Source: Streptomyces albus subsp. albus (GTDB lineage Bacteria; Actinomycetota; Actinomycetes; Streptomycetales; Streptomycetaceae). From it: 64,000 bases of DNA. The notes beneath the pieces were generated by a model. It was not told where the DNA came from. It saw only the letters and a program-made list of their open reading frames with translations, and did no database searches. Made by a program: the position numbers and the translations under genes. Within the stretch, counting starts at the first letter, position 1; each line of letters begins with the position of its first letter. The stretch is taken from contig NZ_JOID01000002.1 of assembly GCF_000719865.1 (NCBI RefSeq), positions 62,001-126,000 of the forward strand. Direction: 5' to 3'. Positions 36,603 through 45,689 of this stretch are shown here, in pieces.

Positions 36603-38234
36603 TCACATCCGGAAGACGCCGTAGCCCGGCGCGGAGGGGTCCCGCTGCGGCAGCGGCGCGTTGGCGCAGGCGGTGAGGGCGAGGCCCAGGACCTGGCGGG
36701 TCTCCAGCGGGTCGATCACGCCGTCGTCCCAGAGCCGGGCGGTGGCGTAGTAGGCGTTGCCCTGGGTGTCGTACTGCTCGCGGATGGGGGCGCGGAACGC
36801 CTCCTCGTCCTTCGCGGACCACTCCTCGCCGCGCGCCTCCAACTGGTCGCGCTTGACGGTGGCCAGCACGGAGGCCGCCTGCTCGCCGCCCATCACGGAG
36901 ATCTTGGCGTTGGGCCACATCCACAGGAACCGCGGCGAATAGGCCCTGCCGCACATGGAGTAGTTGCCCGCGCCGTAGGAACCGCCTATCACCACCGTCA
37001 GCTTGGGTACCCGGGTGCAGGCGACGGCGGTGACCATCTTGGCGCCGTGCTTGGCGATGCCGCCGGCCTCGTAGTCCCGGCCGACCATGAAGCCGGAGAT
37101 GTTCTGCAGGAAGAGCAGCGGGATGCCGCGCTGGTCGCACAGCTCGATGAAGTGGGCGCCCTTCTGGGCGGATTCGGAGAACAGGATGCCGTTGTTCGCC
37201 ACGATGCCGACCGGGTGGCCGTGGATCCGGGCGAAGCCGGTGACCAGCGTCTGGCCGTACTCCGCCTTGAACTCGGCGAAGCGCGAGCCGTCCGCGATCC
37301 GCGCGATCACCTCGCGGACGTCGTACGGGGTGCGGGAGTCGGCGGGGACGGCGCCGTAGAGCCCGGCCGGGTCCACCGCCGGATCCTCGACCGGCTCCAC
37401 GGACCAGGGCAGCGACCCGCGGTCCGGCAGCGTGGAGACGATGGTGCGGGTGATGCGCAGCGCGTGGGCGTCGTCCTCCGCGAGATGGTCGGTGACCCCG
37501 GAGACCCGGGAGTGCACCTCGCCGCCGCCCAGCTCCTCGGCCGTGACGACCTCGCCGGTGGCGGCCTTCACCAGCGGCGGGCCGCCGAGGAAGATCGTGC
37601 CCTGGCCGCGCACGATGACGGCCTCGTCGCTCATCGCCGGGACGTACGCCCCGCCAGCCGTGCAGGAGCCCAGCACCGCCGCGATCTGCGGGATGCCGGC
37701 GCCGGACATCCGGGCCTGGTTGTAGAAGATCCGGCCGAAGTGCTCGCGGTCCGGGAAGACCTCGTCCTGCAGGGGCAGGAAGGCGCCGCCGGAGTCGACC
37801 AGGTAGAGGCAGGGCAGCCGGTTCTCCAGCGCCACCTCCTGGGCGCGGAGGTGCTTCTTCACCGTCATCGGGTAGTACGTGCCGCCCTTGACGGTGGCGT
37901 CGTTGGCGACGATCACGACCTCGCGGCCGGAGACCCGCCCGATGCCCGCGATCACCCCGGCCGCCGGGGCCGCGCCGCCGTACAGGCCCTCGGCCGCCAG
38001 CGGGGCCAGCTCCAGGAACGGCGAGCCCGGGTCGAGCAGGGCGTCCACCCGGTCCCGGGGGAGCAGCTTGCCGCGGGCGGTGTGCCGGGCGCGGGCCTTC
38101 TCGCCGCCGCCCAGCCGGGCCGCGGCCAGCCGCTCCCGCAGCTCCGCCGCCAGCTCGCGGTGCGCCGCCTCGTTGGCCCGCCAGGCCGCGGAGGCCGGAT
38201 CGGCGGCGCTCCTCAGCACGGGTGCCTGCTGCAT
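36603..38234 (-). CDS. mccB: Methylcrotonyl-CoA carboxylase beta subunit (carboxyltransferase)
   Basis: 543 residues, the usual length. Typical segments are [100 protein letters not shown] and [20 protein letters not shown]. Together these are strongly MCC-beta rather than AccA/PccB. ATG at 38234 with GGGAG upstream; the ATG at 38300 adds a Thr/Ala-rich leader and is less likely. First gene of the operon, 33 bases before mccA; its promoter faces the TetR gene across two palindromes. Confidence 0.92.
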   Translation of the reverse strand: MQQAPVLRSAADPASAAWRANEAAHRELAAELRERLAAARLGGGEKARARHTARGKLLPRDRVDALLDPGSPFLELAPLAAEGLYGGAAPAAGVIAGIGRVSGREVVIVANDATVKGGTYYPMTVKKHLRAQEVALENRLPCLYLVDSGGAFLPLQDEVFPDREHFGRIFYNQARMSGAGIPQIAAVLGSCTAGGAYVPAMSDEAVIVRGQGTIFLGGPPLVKAATGEVVTAEELGGGEVHSRVSGVTDHLAEDDAHALRITRTIVSTLPDRGSLPWSVEPVEDPAVDPAGLYGAVPADSRTPYDVREVIARIADGSRFAEFKAEYGQTLVTGFARIHGHPVGIVANNGILFSESAQKGAHFIELCDQRGIPLLFLQNISGFMVGRDYEAGGIAKHGAKMVTAVACTRVPKLTVVIGGSYGAGNYSMCGRAYSPRFLWMWPNAKISVMGGEQAASVLATVKRDQLEARGEEWSAKDEEAFRAPIREQYDTQGNAYYATARLWDDGVIDPLETRQVLGLALTACANAPLPQRDPSAPGYGVFRM

Positions 38235-38368
38235 GGTCGAGCTCCCTTGCTCGGTCAGTGCTGTTCTCAGTGCTGTTCTCACTGCTGTGTCGCTGCTCAC
38301 GTGCCGCCGTGTGCGGCGGTGCCGTGCGGTGTGGGCCCCGCGCGGTGGGGCCGCCGGTCCCCGGCGGT

Positions 38369-38384
38369 GTTAATGAGCGTTAAC
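38369..38384. promoter_or_regulatory. TetR-type operator 1 (GTTAATGAGCGTTAAC)
   Basis: A 16-base inverted repeat with GTTAA/TTAAC arms in the divergent region between the regulator and the carboxylase operon. It has the same arms as operator 2, with centres 27 bases apart. Confidence 0.8.
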
Positions 38385-38395
38385 GTGCGTCTCAG

Positions 38396-38411
38396 GTTAA
38401 CGAGCGCTAAC
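38396..38411. promoter_or_regulatory. TetR-type operator 2 (GTTAACGAGCGCTAAC)
   Basis: A second near-palindrome, with consensus GTTAryGAGCGyTAAC across both sites. It overlaps the expected -35 region of the TetR gene promoter, so it should mediate autorepression. Confidence 0.82.
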
Positions 38412-38421
38412 CCCCCTTGTC

Positions 38422-38427
38422 TAGAAT
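38422..38427 (+). promoter_or_regulatory. Putative -10 box (TAGAAT), leaderless start of the TetR gene
   Basis: TAGAAT ends seven bases before the ATG at 38434, so a normal start site would fall on the A of the ATG. There is no ribosome site upstream, which fits leaderless translation, common for streptomycete TetR genes. Confidence 0.6.
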
Positions 38428-38433
38428 GGCTTC

Positions 38434-39042
38434 ATGACTCCCTCCGCCGCCGCCCCGGGTGCGGCCCCCAGCCGCCGCGAGCAGATCCTCCGGGAGGCCG
38501 CGCGCCTCTTCGCGGAGCGCGGCTTCCACGGCGTCGGTGTGGACGAGATAGGGGCGGCCGTCGGCATCAGCGGCCCCGGTCTGTACCGCCACTTCCCCGG
38601 CAAGGAGGCGATGCTCGCCGAACTGCTGGTCGGCATCAGCAGCCGGCTGCTGCACGGCGGCCGGCGCCGGGTCGCCGAGGCGGCCGGGCCGCCCGGCGCG
38701 GTCCTGGACTCGCTCATCGACGGCCACATCGACTTCGCCCTCGACGACCGGGCGCTGATCGTCCTCCACGACCGCGAGCTGGACCGGCTGCGGGAGAGCG
38801 ACCGCAAGCTGGTCCGGCAGTTCCAGCGGCAGTACGTCGAGCTGTGGGTCGGCGTCGTGCGCGACGCCTACCCGGACCTCACCGAGGACGAGGCCCGCGC
38901 CTCCGTCCACGCCGTCTTCGGCCTGCTCAACTCCACCCCGCACCTCGGCACCCCGGGCGCCTTCTCGCGGCGCGAGCCGATGGCGGCGCTGCTGCACCGG
39001 CTTGCGCGCGGGGCCTTCGACGCGGCCGTGCCGGCCTTCTGA
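38434..39042 (+). CDS. TetR-family repressor of the leucine/acyl-CoA operon
   Basis: 202 residues. The N-terminal HTH is REQILREAARLFAERGFHGV, then DEIGAAVGISGPGLYRHFPGKEAML, a full TetR signature; residues 70-200 form the ligand-binding helices. Divergent from mccB across about 200 bases holding two palindromes, so it probably represses both itself and the operon and responds to an acyl-CoA intermediate. Ligand and target are inferred from position. Confidence 0.88.
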   Translation: MTPSAAAPGAAPSRREQILREAARLFAERGFHGVGVDEIGAAVGISGPGLYRHFPGKEAMLAELLVGISSRLLHGGRRRVAEAAGPPGAVLDSLIDGHIDFALDDRALIVLHDRELDRLRESDRKLVRQFQRQYVELWVGVVRDAYPDLTEDEARASVHAVFGLLNSTPHLGTPGAFSRREPMAALLHRLARGAFDAAVPAF

Positions 39043-39215
39043 GCGGCGCGGATTCCCTCGCCCTCCGTCGGCCTCCTCCCGGCTCCGTCCGGGCCCGCGC
39101 GGGCTCCTGTCCGCCCGGCCCGGCCCTCGATGCGGCCCTCCGACCGGCCGCCGCATCCGGTGCGGCGTGACGGACGTCTCTGGACAGTGCGGGTAACCGC
39201 CGGGTAGCTTTCCCT

Positions 39216-39229
39216 GAGCAAGCGCTTAG
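39216..39229. promoter_or_regulatory. AAGCGCTT-centred palindrome upstream of the LCAD-type gene
   Basis: GAGCAAGCGCTTAG has an 8-base perfect palindromic core. It lies about 90 bases ahead of the acyl-CoA dehydrogenase and differs from the GTTAAC sites, suggesting a different repressor. Only one copy was seen. Confidence 0.4.
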
Positions 39230-39317
39230 ACATACCTGCGGGTGAGGCTTGCCCGGACCGGCACCGGTCCGCCCATCCACCGGGTTCAGCGGGTTCAGCA
39301 GAGGGAGGCGTGCGGAG

Positions 39318-40475
39318 ATGCGTCGCACGGTGTTCAACGAGGACCAGGAAGCGTTCCGGGAGACCATTCGCGATTTCATCGCCGCCGAGGTCGTGCCCGT
39401 CTACGACCAGTGGCTGGAGGCCGGCCAGGCCCCGCGCGACTTCTACTACAAGCTCGGTGAGCTGGGCATCTTCGGCATCGAGGTGCCCGAGGAGTACGGC
39501 GGCGCCGGCGAGCACAGCTTCAAGTTCCAGGCGATCATCGCCGAGGAGTCCGCCCGCGCCGGCGTCAGCTTCGGCGGCAGCAGCGTGCACGTCGGCCTCT
39601 GCCTGCCGTACCTCCAGGCGTACGCCACCGATGAGCAGAAGAAGCGCTGGCTGCCGAAGTTCGTCACCGGCGAGATGATGTTCGCCATCGCCATGACGGA
39701 GCCCGGCACCGGCTCCGACCTGGCCGGCATGAAGACCACCGCCAAGCTCTCCGAGGACGGCACCCACTACGTCCTCAACGGCGCCAAGACCTTCATCACC
39801 GGCGGCGTCCACGCCGACCGCGTCATCGTCTGCGCCCGCACCTCCCCGCTGGACCCCGAGGACCGCCGCGCCGGCATCTCCCTCTTCGTCGTCGACACCA
39901 AGTCCGAGGGCTACGCGGTCGGCCGCAAGCTGGAGAAGCTGGGCCTGAAGACCTCCGACACCGCCGAGCTGTCCTTCACGGACGTCAAGGTGCCCGCCGA
40001 GGACCTGCTCGGCGAGGAGGGCAAGGGCTTCCTCTACCTCGGCCAGAACCTGCCGCAGGAGCGCCTCGCCATCGCCATGGGCGCCTACGCGCAGGCCGCC
40101 GCGGCCATCAACTTCGCCAAGGAGTACGTCCGGGACCGCACGGTCTTCGGCAAGCCCGTGGCCGCGTTCCAGAACACCAAGTTCGTGCTGGCCGACTGCA
40201 AGGCCGACGTGGACGCCATGGAGGCCGTGGTCGACCGCGCCCTCGACGCCCACGACGCCGGTGAGCTGAGCGCCGCCGACGCCGCCTCCGCGAAGCTGTT
40301 CTGCACCGAGAAGGCCGCCGAGGTCATCGACAAGTGCCTGCAGCTGCACGGCGGTTACGGCTACATGATGGAGTACCCGATCGCCCGCCTCTACGCGGAC
40401 AACCGCGTCAACCGCATCTACGGCGGCACCAGCGAGGTCATGCGCACCATCGTCGCCAAGTCGATGGGGCTGTGA
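39318..40475 (+). CDS. Long-chain/isovaleryl-type acyl-CoA dehydrogenase
   Basis: 385 residues. Signatures include AMTEPGTGSDLAGMKTTA, TFITGGVHADRVIV, RTVFGKPVAAFQNTKFVLAD and LQLHGGYGYMMEYPIARLYAD. At the usual short-chain catalytic position the sequence is IYGGTSEVMR (Gly, not Glu), while NLPQERLAIA in helix G provides the Glu used by long-chain and isovaleryl-CoA dehydrogenases. So it is active but of the LCAD/IVD class, unlike the dehydrogenase at 32133. ATG at 39318 with GGAGG upstream. It precedes tesB by 45 bases. Confidence 0.92.
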   Translation: MRRTVFNEDQEAFRETIRDFIAAEVVPVYDQWLEAGQAPRDFYYKLGELGIFGIEVPEEYGGAGEHSFKFQAIIAEESARAGVSFGGSSVHVGLCLPYLQAYATDEQKKRWLPKFVTGEMMFAIAMTEPGTGSDLAGMKTTAKLSEDGTHYVLNGAKTFITGGVHADRVIVCARTSPLDPEDRRAGISLFVVDTKSEGYAVGRKLEKLGLKTSDTAELSFTDVKVPAEDLLGEEGKGFLYLGQNLPQERLAIAMGAYAQAAAAINFAKEYVRDRTVFGKPVAAFQNTKFVLADCKADVDAMEAVVDRALDAHDAGELSAADAASAKLFCTEKAAEVIDKCLQLHGGYGYMMEYPIARLYADNRVNRIYGGTSEVMRTIVAKSMGL

Positions 40476-40520
40476 CGGCGGGGCCCGCCTCCCTCACACG
40501 CGGCTGAGCACACTGACGAC

Positions 40521-41408
40521 ATGAGCGAAGCACTCCGGAGTCTCCTCGATCTGCTCGATCTGGAACGGATCGAGGAGAACATCTTCCGCGGCGCCAGCCG
40601 GCCCGCGGTGATCCCCCGCGTCTTCGGCGGCCAGGTGGCCGCCCAGGCGCTGGTCGCCGCGGGCCGCACGGTGGAGCCGGACCGCCCGGCGCACTCGCTG
40701 CACGCGTACTTCCTGCGGCCGGGCGACCCCGGGGCGCCGATCGTCTACACCGTCGACCGCATCCGCGACGGCCGCTCCTTCACCACCCGCCGCGTGGTGG
40801 CGGTGCAGCACGGCAAGCCGATCTTCCACCTCTCCGCCTCCTTCCAGCTCCACGAGGAAGGGCTGGAGCACCAGGAGCCGATGCCGGCCGCGCCGGACCC
40901 GGAGAGCCTGCCGAAGGCGGAAGAGCTGCTGCCCAAGTACGCGCATCTCTTCAGCTCCCCGGGCGTCGTGGAACGGATACTGGAGGCCCGCTCGGCCGTC
41001 GACCTGCGCTACGTCGACGAGCCGCCGTACGCCACCGCCGCCCAGGGTCCGCGCGAGCCCCGCTCGCAGGTGTGGTTCCGCACGAACGGCAAGCTCGGCG
41101 GGGAGATCGACGCTCCGCTGCTGCACGTCTGCCTCGCCACCTACGTCTCCGACATGACGCTGCTCGACTCGGTCCTCCTCGCCCACGGGCGCGGCGGCTG
41201 GGCGGTCGGCGACGTGGTCGGCGCCAGCCTGGACCACGCGATGTGGTTTCACAGACCCTTTCGCGCGGACGAGTGGTTGCTGTATGACCAGAGCAGCCCC
41301 TCGTCCTCCGGCGGACGGGGACTGGGACAGGCCCGTATCTATACCGCCGACGGCCGCCTCGCGGTGACCGTCATCCAAGAAGGGCTGGTCCGGGTGCCTC
41401 GGGTGTGA
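40521..41408 (+). CDS. tesB: Acyl-CoA thioesterase II (TesB, double hot-dog)
   Basis: 295 residues. The N-terminal hot-dog has ENIFRGASRPAVIPRVFGGQ, AQALVAAGRTV and HSLHAYFLRPGDP; the C-terminal hot-dog has LLHVCLATYVSDMTLLDSVL, SLDHAMWFHRPFRADEWLLY and GRLAVTVIQEGLVR. The catalytic Asp (SLDHAMWFH) is present. It hydrolyses fatty acyl-CoA, releasing CoA in the cytoplasm, probably as an overflow valve for the adjacent dehydrogenase, with which it is likely co-transcribed. Confidence 0.95.
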   Translation: MSEALRSLLDLLDLERIEENIFRGASRPAVIPRVFGGQVAAQALVAAGRTVEPDRPAHSLHAYFLRPGDPGAPIVYTVDRIRDGRSFTTRRVVAVQHGKPIFHLSASFQLHEEGLEHQEPMPAAPDPESLPKAEELLPKYAHLFSSPGVVERILEARSAVDLRYVDEPPYATAAQGPREPRSQVWFRTNGKLGGEIDAPLLHVCLATYVSDMTLLDSVLLAHGRGGWAVGDVVGASLDHAMWFHRPFRADEWLLYDQSSPSSSGGRGLGQARIYTADGRLAVTVIQEGLVRVPRV

Positions 41409-41431
41409 GGTGTCCCGTGACCGGGTCCGGC

Positions 41432-41461
41432 GGGGCCGCCGTGGAGACGGACGGCGGCCCC
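41432..41461. terminator. Terminator hairpin 1 after tesB
   Basis: An 11-bp perfect stem (41432-41442 with 41451-41461) around an 8-base loop, 24 bases after the tesB stop, between convergent genes. Confidence 0.8.
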
Positions 41462-41480
41462 GTCCGGGCCGTACAGGTGC

Positions 41481-41521
41481 GGGAGGGCCGATGCCCTGGA
41501 CCGTGGGGCACCGGCCCTCCC
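41481..41521. terminator. Terminator hairpin 2 after tesB
   Basis: GGGAGGGCCG (41481-41490) pairs with CGGCCCTCCC (41512-41521), with a further TGCCC/GGGCA pairing inside. Two tandem hairpins here should block both convergent transcripts. Confidence 0.8.
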
Positions 41522-41591
41522 GTTCCGCCGTGTGCCGCCCGCTCCTGCGTCCCAGGCTTCCCCCGCTTTCCCCGCCTCCGGCCTTCCCCGG

Positions 41592-42380
41592 CTACAGACC
41601 GGCCGCGTCCAGCAGATACGCGGTCATCGGGTCGTAGAAGCGCGGGTCGAGGACGTGGTCGTCCAGCGGGACGGTGACGGCGAGGGTGCCCTCCGCCTCG
41701 CCCAGGAACAGCGCCGGGTCGTTGCAGTCGGCGAAGCCCACCGCGTTGACGCCGCGCTGCCCCGCGCAGCCCGCCCAGCCGTGGTCCGCCACCACCAGAT
41801 CCGGCAAGGGCCGCCCCGCGTGCTCCAGGGCGTCGAGGATCGCCGCCATCGGCGCGGGGGAGTGGGTGTGCCAGAGGGTCGCGCCGCGCTCCAGCACCGC
41901 CACATCGGCGAACTGGACGACAAACCCCTCGTCGGCCCGCAGCCCGCCCGGGATCTCCATGACCTCGCAGCCCGCCGCCCGCATCCCGGCCGCGACGGCG
42001 CGGTGGACGTCCAGCAGCCCGCCCGGATGCCCGGTCGCGAAGAGCACCCGGTGCCCCTCGCCGGCGGACTTCCGCAGCACGGCGGCCATCCGGTCCAGCG
42101 CGTCCACCGTCAGGGTCGGGTCGATCGTGTCCTGGCCGGCGCGGTGCTCCGGGTCGTCCACGACGCCGCAGCGCTCCGCCATCACCGCCAGCACGTCCTG
42201 CTCGTCGGTCCACCGGTCGCCGAGCTCCAGCCCGAGCCAGTAGTGGCGGTCGCCGTTGGCGAGCTTGCGGTAGTGGGACAGGTTGTTGTCCCGCGGCGTG
42301 GCCACATTGCCCGCGATCCGCGTACGGACGAGGTGGTCGATCAGCTCGGCACGGTTGGGGGCGGGGCTGGGTATCGGCAT
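41592..42380 (-). CDS. Conserved actinobacterial protein, annotated as phosphatase in relatives
   Basis: 262 residues from the ATG at 42380. The sequence (GNVATPRDNNLSHYRKLANG; YWLGLELGDRWTDEQDVLAV; VLFATGHPGGLLDVHRAVA; LVVADHGWAGCAGQRG; VNAVGFADCNDPALFLGEA) matches, from memory, streptomycete proteins labelled simply 'phosphatase'. The His/Asp-rich loops FATGHPGG and VADHGW are candidate metal or phosphate sites. I know no experimental role. It converges on tesB and diverges from the agmatinase gene. Confidence 0.65.
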   Translation of the reverse strand: MPIPSPAPNRAELIDHLVRTRIAGNVATPRDNNLSHYRKLANGDRHYWLGLELGDRWTDEQDVLAVMAERCGVVDDPEHRAGQDTIDPTLTVDALDRMAAVLRKSAGEGHRVLFATGHPGGLLDVHRAVAAGMRAAGCEVMEIPGGLRADEGFVVQFADVAVLERGATLWHTHSPAPMAAILDALEHAGRPLPDLVVADHGWAGCAGQRGVNAVGFADCNDPALFLGEAEGTLAVTVPLDDHVLDPRFYDPMTAYLLDAAGL

Positions 42381-42533
42381 ACGGCCATTGTGACCCGTAC
42401 GGACGCGGGCTGGACGTCGTGTCCAAATAGCGCGCAGGGCCACTGGCAAACGTACATGTGCGGAATCCGGCGTTCTGCCTAGGCTCGGAGGGTCCGCAGC
42501 CGTATCCGACCGCCGAGAGCAGAGGCCCCCCGC

Positions 42534-43664
42534 ATGACCTCAGCCGACCGCAGCCACCAGCACGAGGCCCAGGGCCGGGACGAGGCCCGGGGCCGGGACG
42601 CCGGAGCCGGAGCCCGGACGGCCGGGGGCATCGGAGCCGGGGACGCCGGGGCCGGAACCCGGGACACCGGCGCCGGAGCCCCTGACGCCGGGGCCGGGAA
42701 GCGCGCCGGGCAGCCCTGGGGCCCCGTCGACTCCTCCCGCGTCCCGCGCTACGCCGGGCCCGCCACCTTCGCGCGGCTGCCCCGGATCGACGAGGTCGGC
42801 GGCACGGCCGACGTCGCGGTGGTCGGCGTGCCCTTCGACAGCGGCGTCTCCTACCGGCCCGGCGCCCGCTTCGGCGGCAACGCCATCCGCGAGGCCTCCC
42901 GGCTGCTGCGCCCGTACAACCCCGCGCAGGACGCCTCTCCCTTCGCGCTGGCGCAGGTCGCGGACGCGGGCGACATCGCCGCCAACCCGTTCAACATCAA
43001 CGAGGCCGTCGAGACGATCGAGGCCGCGGCCGACGACATCCTCGGCACCGGCGCCCGGATGATGACCCTCGGCGGCGACCACACCATCGCCCTGCCGCTG
43101 CTGCGCGCGGCCGCCCGCCGGCACGGCCCGGTGGCCCTGCTGCACTTCGACGCGCACCTGGACACCTGGGACACCTACTTCGGCGCCGAGTACACCCACG
43201 GCACCCCGTTCCGGCGGGCCGTCGAGGAGGGCATCCTCGACACCTCGGCCCTCTCGCACGTCGGCATCCGCGGCCCGCTGTACGGCCGGAAGGACCTGGA
43301 CGACGACGAGAAGATGGGCTTCGGCATCGTCACCTCCGCCGATGTGATGCGGCGCGGCGTGGACGAGGTCGCCCAGCAGCTCCGCGAGCGCATCGGCGAC
43401 CGCCCGCTCTACATCTCCATCGACATCGACGTCCTCGACCCGGCCCACGCCCCCGGCACCGGCACCCCGGAGGCGGGCGGCCTGACCTCCCGCGAACTCC
43501 TGGAGATCCTGCGCGGCCTGGCGGACTGCCGGCTGGTCTCGGCCGACCTGGTGGAGGTCGCCCCGGCGTACGACCACGCGGAGATCACCTCGGTCGCGGC
43601 CTCCCACACGGCCTACGAACTGACCACGATCATGGCCCGCCAGATCGCGGCGGACCGGGGCTGA
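42534..43664 (+). CDS. speB: Agmatinase / guanidinobutyrase (ureohydrolase)
   Basis: A 376-residue ureohydrolase, longer than the usual ~320 because of a 60-residue Gly/Ala/Asp-rich N-terminal extension. All manganese ligands are visible: [25 protein letters not shown], and [22 protein letters not shown]. It cleaves a guanidino compound to an amine and urea; agmatine and 4-guanidinobutyrate cannot be separated by eye, so the symbol is provisional. [20 protein letters not shown] is typical of the family. The ribosome site at 42534 is weak. Confidence 0.88.
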   Translation: MTSADRSHQHEAQGRDEARGRDAGAGARTAGGIGAGDAGAGTRDTGAGAPDAGAGKRAGQPWGPVDSSRVPRYAGPATFARLPRIDEVGGTADVAVVGVPFDSGVSYRPGARFGGNAIREASRLLRPYNPAQDASPFALAQVADAGDIAANPFNINEAVETIEAAADDILGTGARMMTLGGDHTIALPLLRAAARRHGPVALLHFDAHLDTWDTYFGAEYTHGTPFRRAVEEGILDTSALSHVGIRGPLYGRKDLDDDEKMGFGIVTSADVMRRGVDEVAQQLRERIGDRPLYISIDIDVLDPAHAPGTGTPEAGGLTSRELLEILRGLADCRLVSADLVEVAPAYDHAEITSVAASHTAYELTTIMARQIAADRG

Positions 43665-43705
43665 CGCCGGGGCGGACCGGGGCCGTAGCCCGGGCCCTGT
43701 GAGAC

Positions 43706-43736
43706 CCGCCGGTCGCGGTTCCACGGCCACCGGCGG
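43706..43736. terminator. Likely terminator between convergent genes
   Basis: CCGCCGGT (43706-43713) and ACCGGCGG (43729-43736) form an 8-bp stem with a 15-base loop, 42 bases after the agmatinase stop. Confidence 0.5.
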
Positions 43737-43752
43737 TGCCGTCTCCCCCTCC

Positions 43753-44222
43753 TCACCGCCCGCACCGGTTGACGAGCTCGAACCAGACGCTCTTGCCGCT
43801 GGGCGGCCGTCCGCCGTGCCAGACGGTGCCCCAGGCGTCGGCGCACGCTTGAACGAGCAGCAGCCCGCGCCCGTGCTCGGCCGTCTCGGGCGCGGACTCC
43901 GGCGCCGTGCCGTCCCCTTGCGCCGCCTGTGGCCAAGGCATGCCGCAGGGATCATCGTCCCGCACGGAGACCCGCAACTGGTCCGCCCGCACGGTCGCTT
44001 CGAGGGTCAGCCGGTGCACCTTCGTGTGCAGACGGACGTTCGAGACGACCTCCGAGACGAGCAACCGCGCCAGCTCAACAGGGGCGTGTGCCCGGTGACC
44101 GTCAGCAGCCCGGTGAGCATGTCCCGGGCGACCTTGGCGGTCTCGGGGATGTTCGGCGCTTGCATGGTGTACGAGCGGACGGGAGCGTCGGCGTGAGAGC
44201 TGACGAGAACGGGCGTGCTCAA
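43753..44222 (-). pseudogene. RsbW-like ATP-binding regulator, frameshifted
   Basis: Read in two frames the product is a normal streptomycete HATPase. The first frame (TTG at 44222 with GGAGG five bases upstream, or ATG at 44165) gives VRSYTMQAPNIPETAKVARD, then MLTGLLTVTGH. The second frame continues APVELARLLVSEVVSNVRLH (N box), then VRDDDPCG and EHGRGLLLVQACADAWGTVW. The switch falls at about 44070-44080, where CACACG could be CACG with an extra CA; undisturbed the first frame runs into unrelated Arg/Ser sequence. It is either a real inactivating slip or a sequencing error. It sits next to XRE and DUF397 genes, the usual trio. Confidence 0.75.
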
Positions 44223-44469
44223 CGGGGCCTCCGGTCGGTGGAGTTGGTGAGAGACGAGCACCGGACGCCCGCCACCGTGGCTCTGCCCGCCCGCGTGGCG
44301 GACCGGCCGCGCTGCGGATTTACCGGCATGCGTAGCGGCACGGACACGGACCGTACGGGGCAAGGATTCTCCGGGGCAAGTATGTAGAGCGGGATTCATC
44401 CTCGCGGGTGGTCTCGTGCTATACGTACGCGCATGGCCGGAGTTGCCCGAAGAGAGGACCAGCGCCCCC

Positions 44470-45324
44470 ATGCCACCGAGGGACAACCCCACGGCCCGAC
44501 AGTCGCGCCTGGGCGCAGAGTTGAGGAAGCTGCGGGAACGCGCCGGGAAGCCCGCCCGGGAGGCCGGTGCTCTGCTCGGGGTGGACCAGGCGAAGATCAG
44601 TAACATCGAGTCAGGGCGCATCGGCGTGAGCGAGGAGCGCATTCGGCGGCTGGCTGTGTATTACTCATGTGCTGACACGGCCCTGATCGACGCGCTGTGC
44701 GCCATGTCTCGTGAGCACCGGGGCCAGTTCTGGTGGGACGAGTACCGGGGAATCCTCGCTCCGGCCTTTCTGGACATCGCGGAACTGGAACATCACGCCG
44801 TTCGCCTGCGCTCGATGCAGACGCTCTCCCTGCCCGGCCTGCTCCAGACCGAGGACTACGCGCGTGCGCTGTTCAAGGGCGGTATTCCGCCGCTGCCCGG
44901 TGAGGAGATCGAGGCACGGGTCGAGCACAGGATGAGGCGGCGTGCCGTCCTTGAACGTGACGATCCGCCACCGTACGAGGCGGTCATCCACGAGGCTGCG
45001 CTGAGGATGCGGTTCGGCGGAAGGAAGGTCGCCAGGGCTCAGCTGGAGCATGTGCTGGAAATGTCGGAGTGGCCAGCTGTCACGGTGCGCGTGCTCCCTT
45101 TCAGCAACGAGCAGTTCATCGAGGTCACCCAGCCGCTGCTCTATGCCGTCGGTGTCGTACCGCAACTGGACACGGTGCAGAAGGACAGTCCTTCCGGTAG
45201 CCACCACCTTGACGCGGATGCTGAACTCCAAAAGCATCGGGCGTTGTTGGACGTCGCCGAGAGCGTCTCGCTCGATGTCGGACAGTCCCGGCAGCTCATC
45301 GCCGACATCGCACGAGAACTGTGA
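44470..45324 (+). CDS. WhiJ-like XRE regulator with DUF5753 domain
   Basis: 284 residues. The N-terminal HTH (LGAELRKLRERAGKPAREAG, then LLGVDQAKISNIESGRIGVS) is followed by the DUF5753 sensor-like domain, with LRSMQTLSLPGLLQTEDYAR, VTVRVLPFSNEQF and LDVGQSRQLIADIAREL. Streptomycetes have many such proteins paired with DUF397 partners and RsbW-like ATPases, affecting development and antibiotic production (WhiJ, AbaA loci). ATG at 44470; a TATACG box at 44420 may be its -10. The 45336 gene follows at once. Confidence 0.9.
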   Translation: MPPRDNPTARQSRLGAELRKLRERAGKPAREAGALLGVDQAKISNIESGRIGVSEERIRRLAVYYSCADTALIDALCAMSREHRGQFWWDEYRGILAPAFLDIAELEHHAVRLRSMQTLSLPGLLQTEDYARALFKGGIPPLPGEEIEARVEHRMRRRAVLERDDPPPYEAVIHEAALRMRFGGRKVARAQLEHVLEMSEWPAVTVRVLPFSNEQFIEVTQPLLYAVGVVPQLDTVQKDSPSGSHHLDADAELQKHRALLDVAESVSLDVGQSRQLIADIAREL

Positions 45325-45335
45325 GGAACGGGTCC

Positions 45336-45548
45336 ATGGAGATACCGGTGCACTGGCAGAAGTCCTCATTCTCCGGAGCGGAGGGCCCGAACTGCCTGGA
45401 GATCGCCGGTGTGCCCGGCGGTCTGCTGATACGGGAGAGCGACGTGCCCGGAACCGTCCTCGAGGTCGGCCGTGCGGCGCTGGCCGGACTCGTCGCGGGT
45501 GTCAAGGCGGGCGAGTTCGACCTGCTGAACGCTTCTGGCGAGCGGTGA
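45336..45548 (+). CDS. DUF397 small protein, partner of the XRE regulator
   Basis: 70 residues (WQKSSFSGAEGPNCLEIAGV; LIRESDVPGTVLEV; AALAGLVAGVKAGEFD), a textbook DUF397 protein. The ATG at 45336 has GAGGAA seven bases upstream; a GTG at 45321 overlapping the XRE stop is possible. In related loci DUF397 proteins work with the adjacent HTH protein, probably modulating its DNA binding. Confidence 0.9.
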   Translation: MEIPVHWQKSSFSGAEGPNCLEIAGVPGGLLIRESDVPGTVLEVGRAALAGLVAGVKAGEFDLLNASGER

Positions 45549-45689
45549 GCTGACGCCTCTATCGGGAAGCCGGGCGGCGGGGCTCGGTCTGTGGGTCTTG
45601 GGCCGGTGGCCACGCGGTTGGCGGCTTTCGGCCTGACCGTACGCGTCCGGTGGGCGGAGAATGGCAGGCCCATGCCAAAGGAGCCCACC

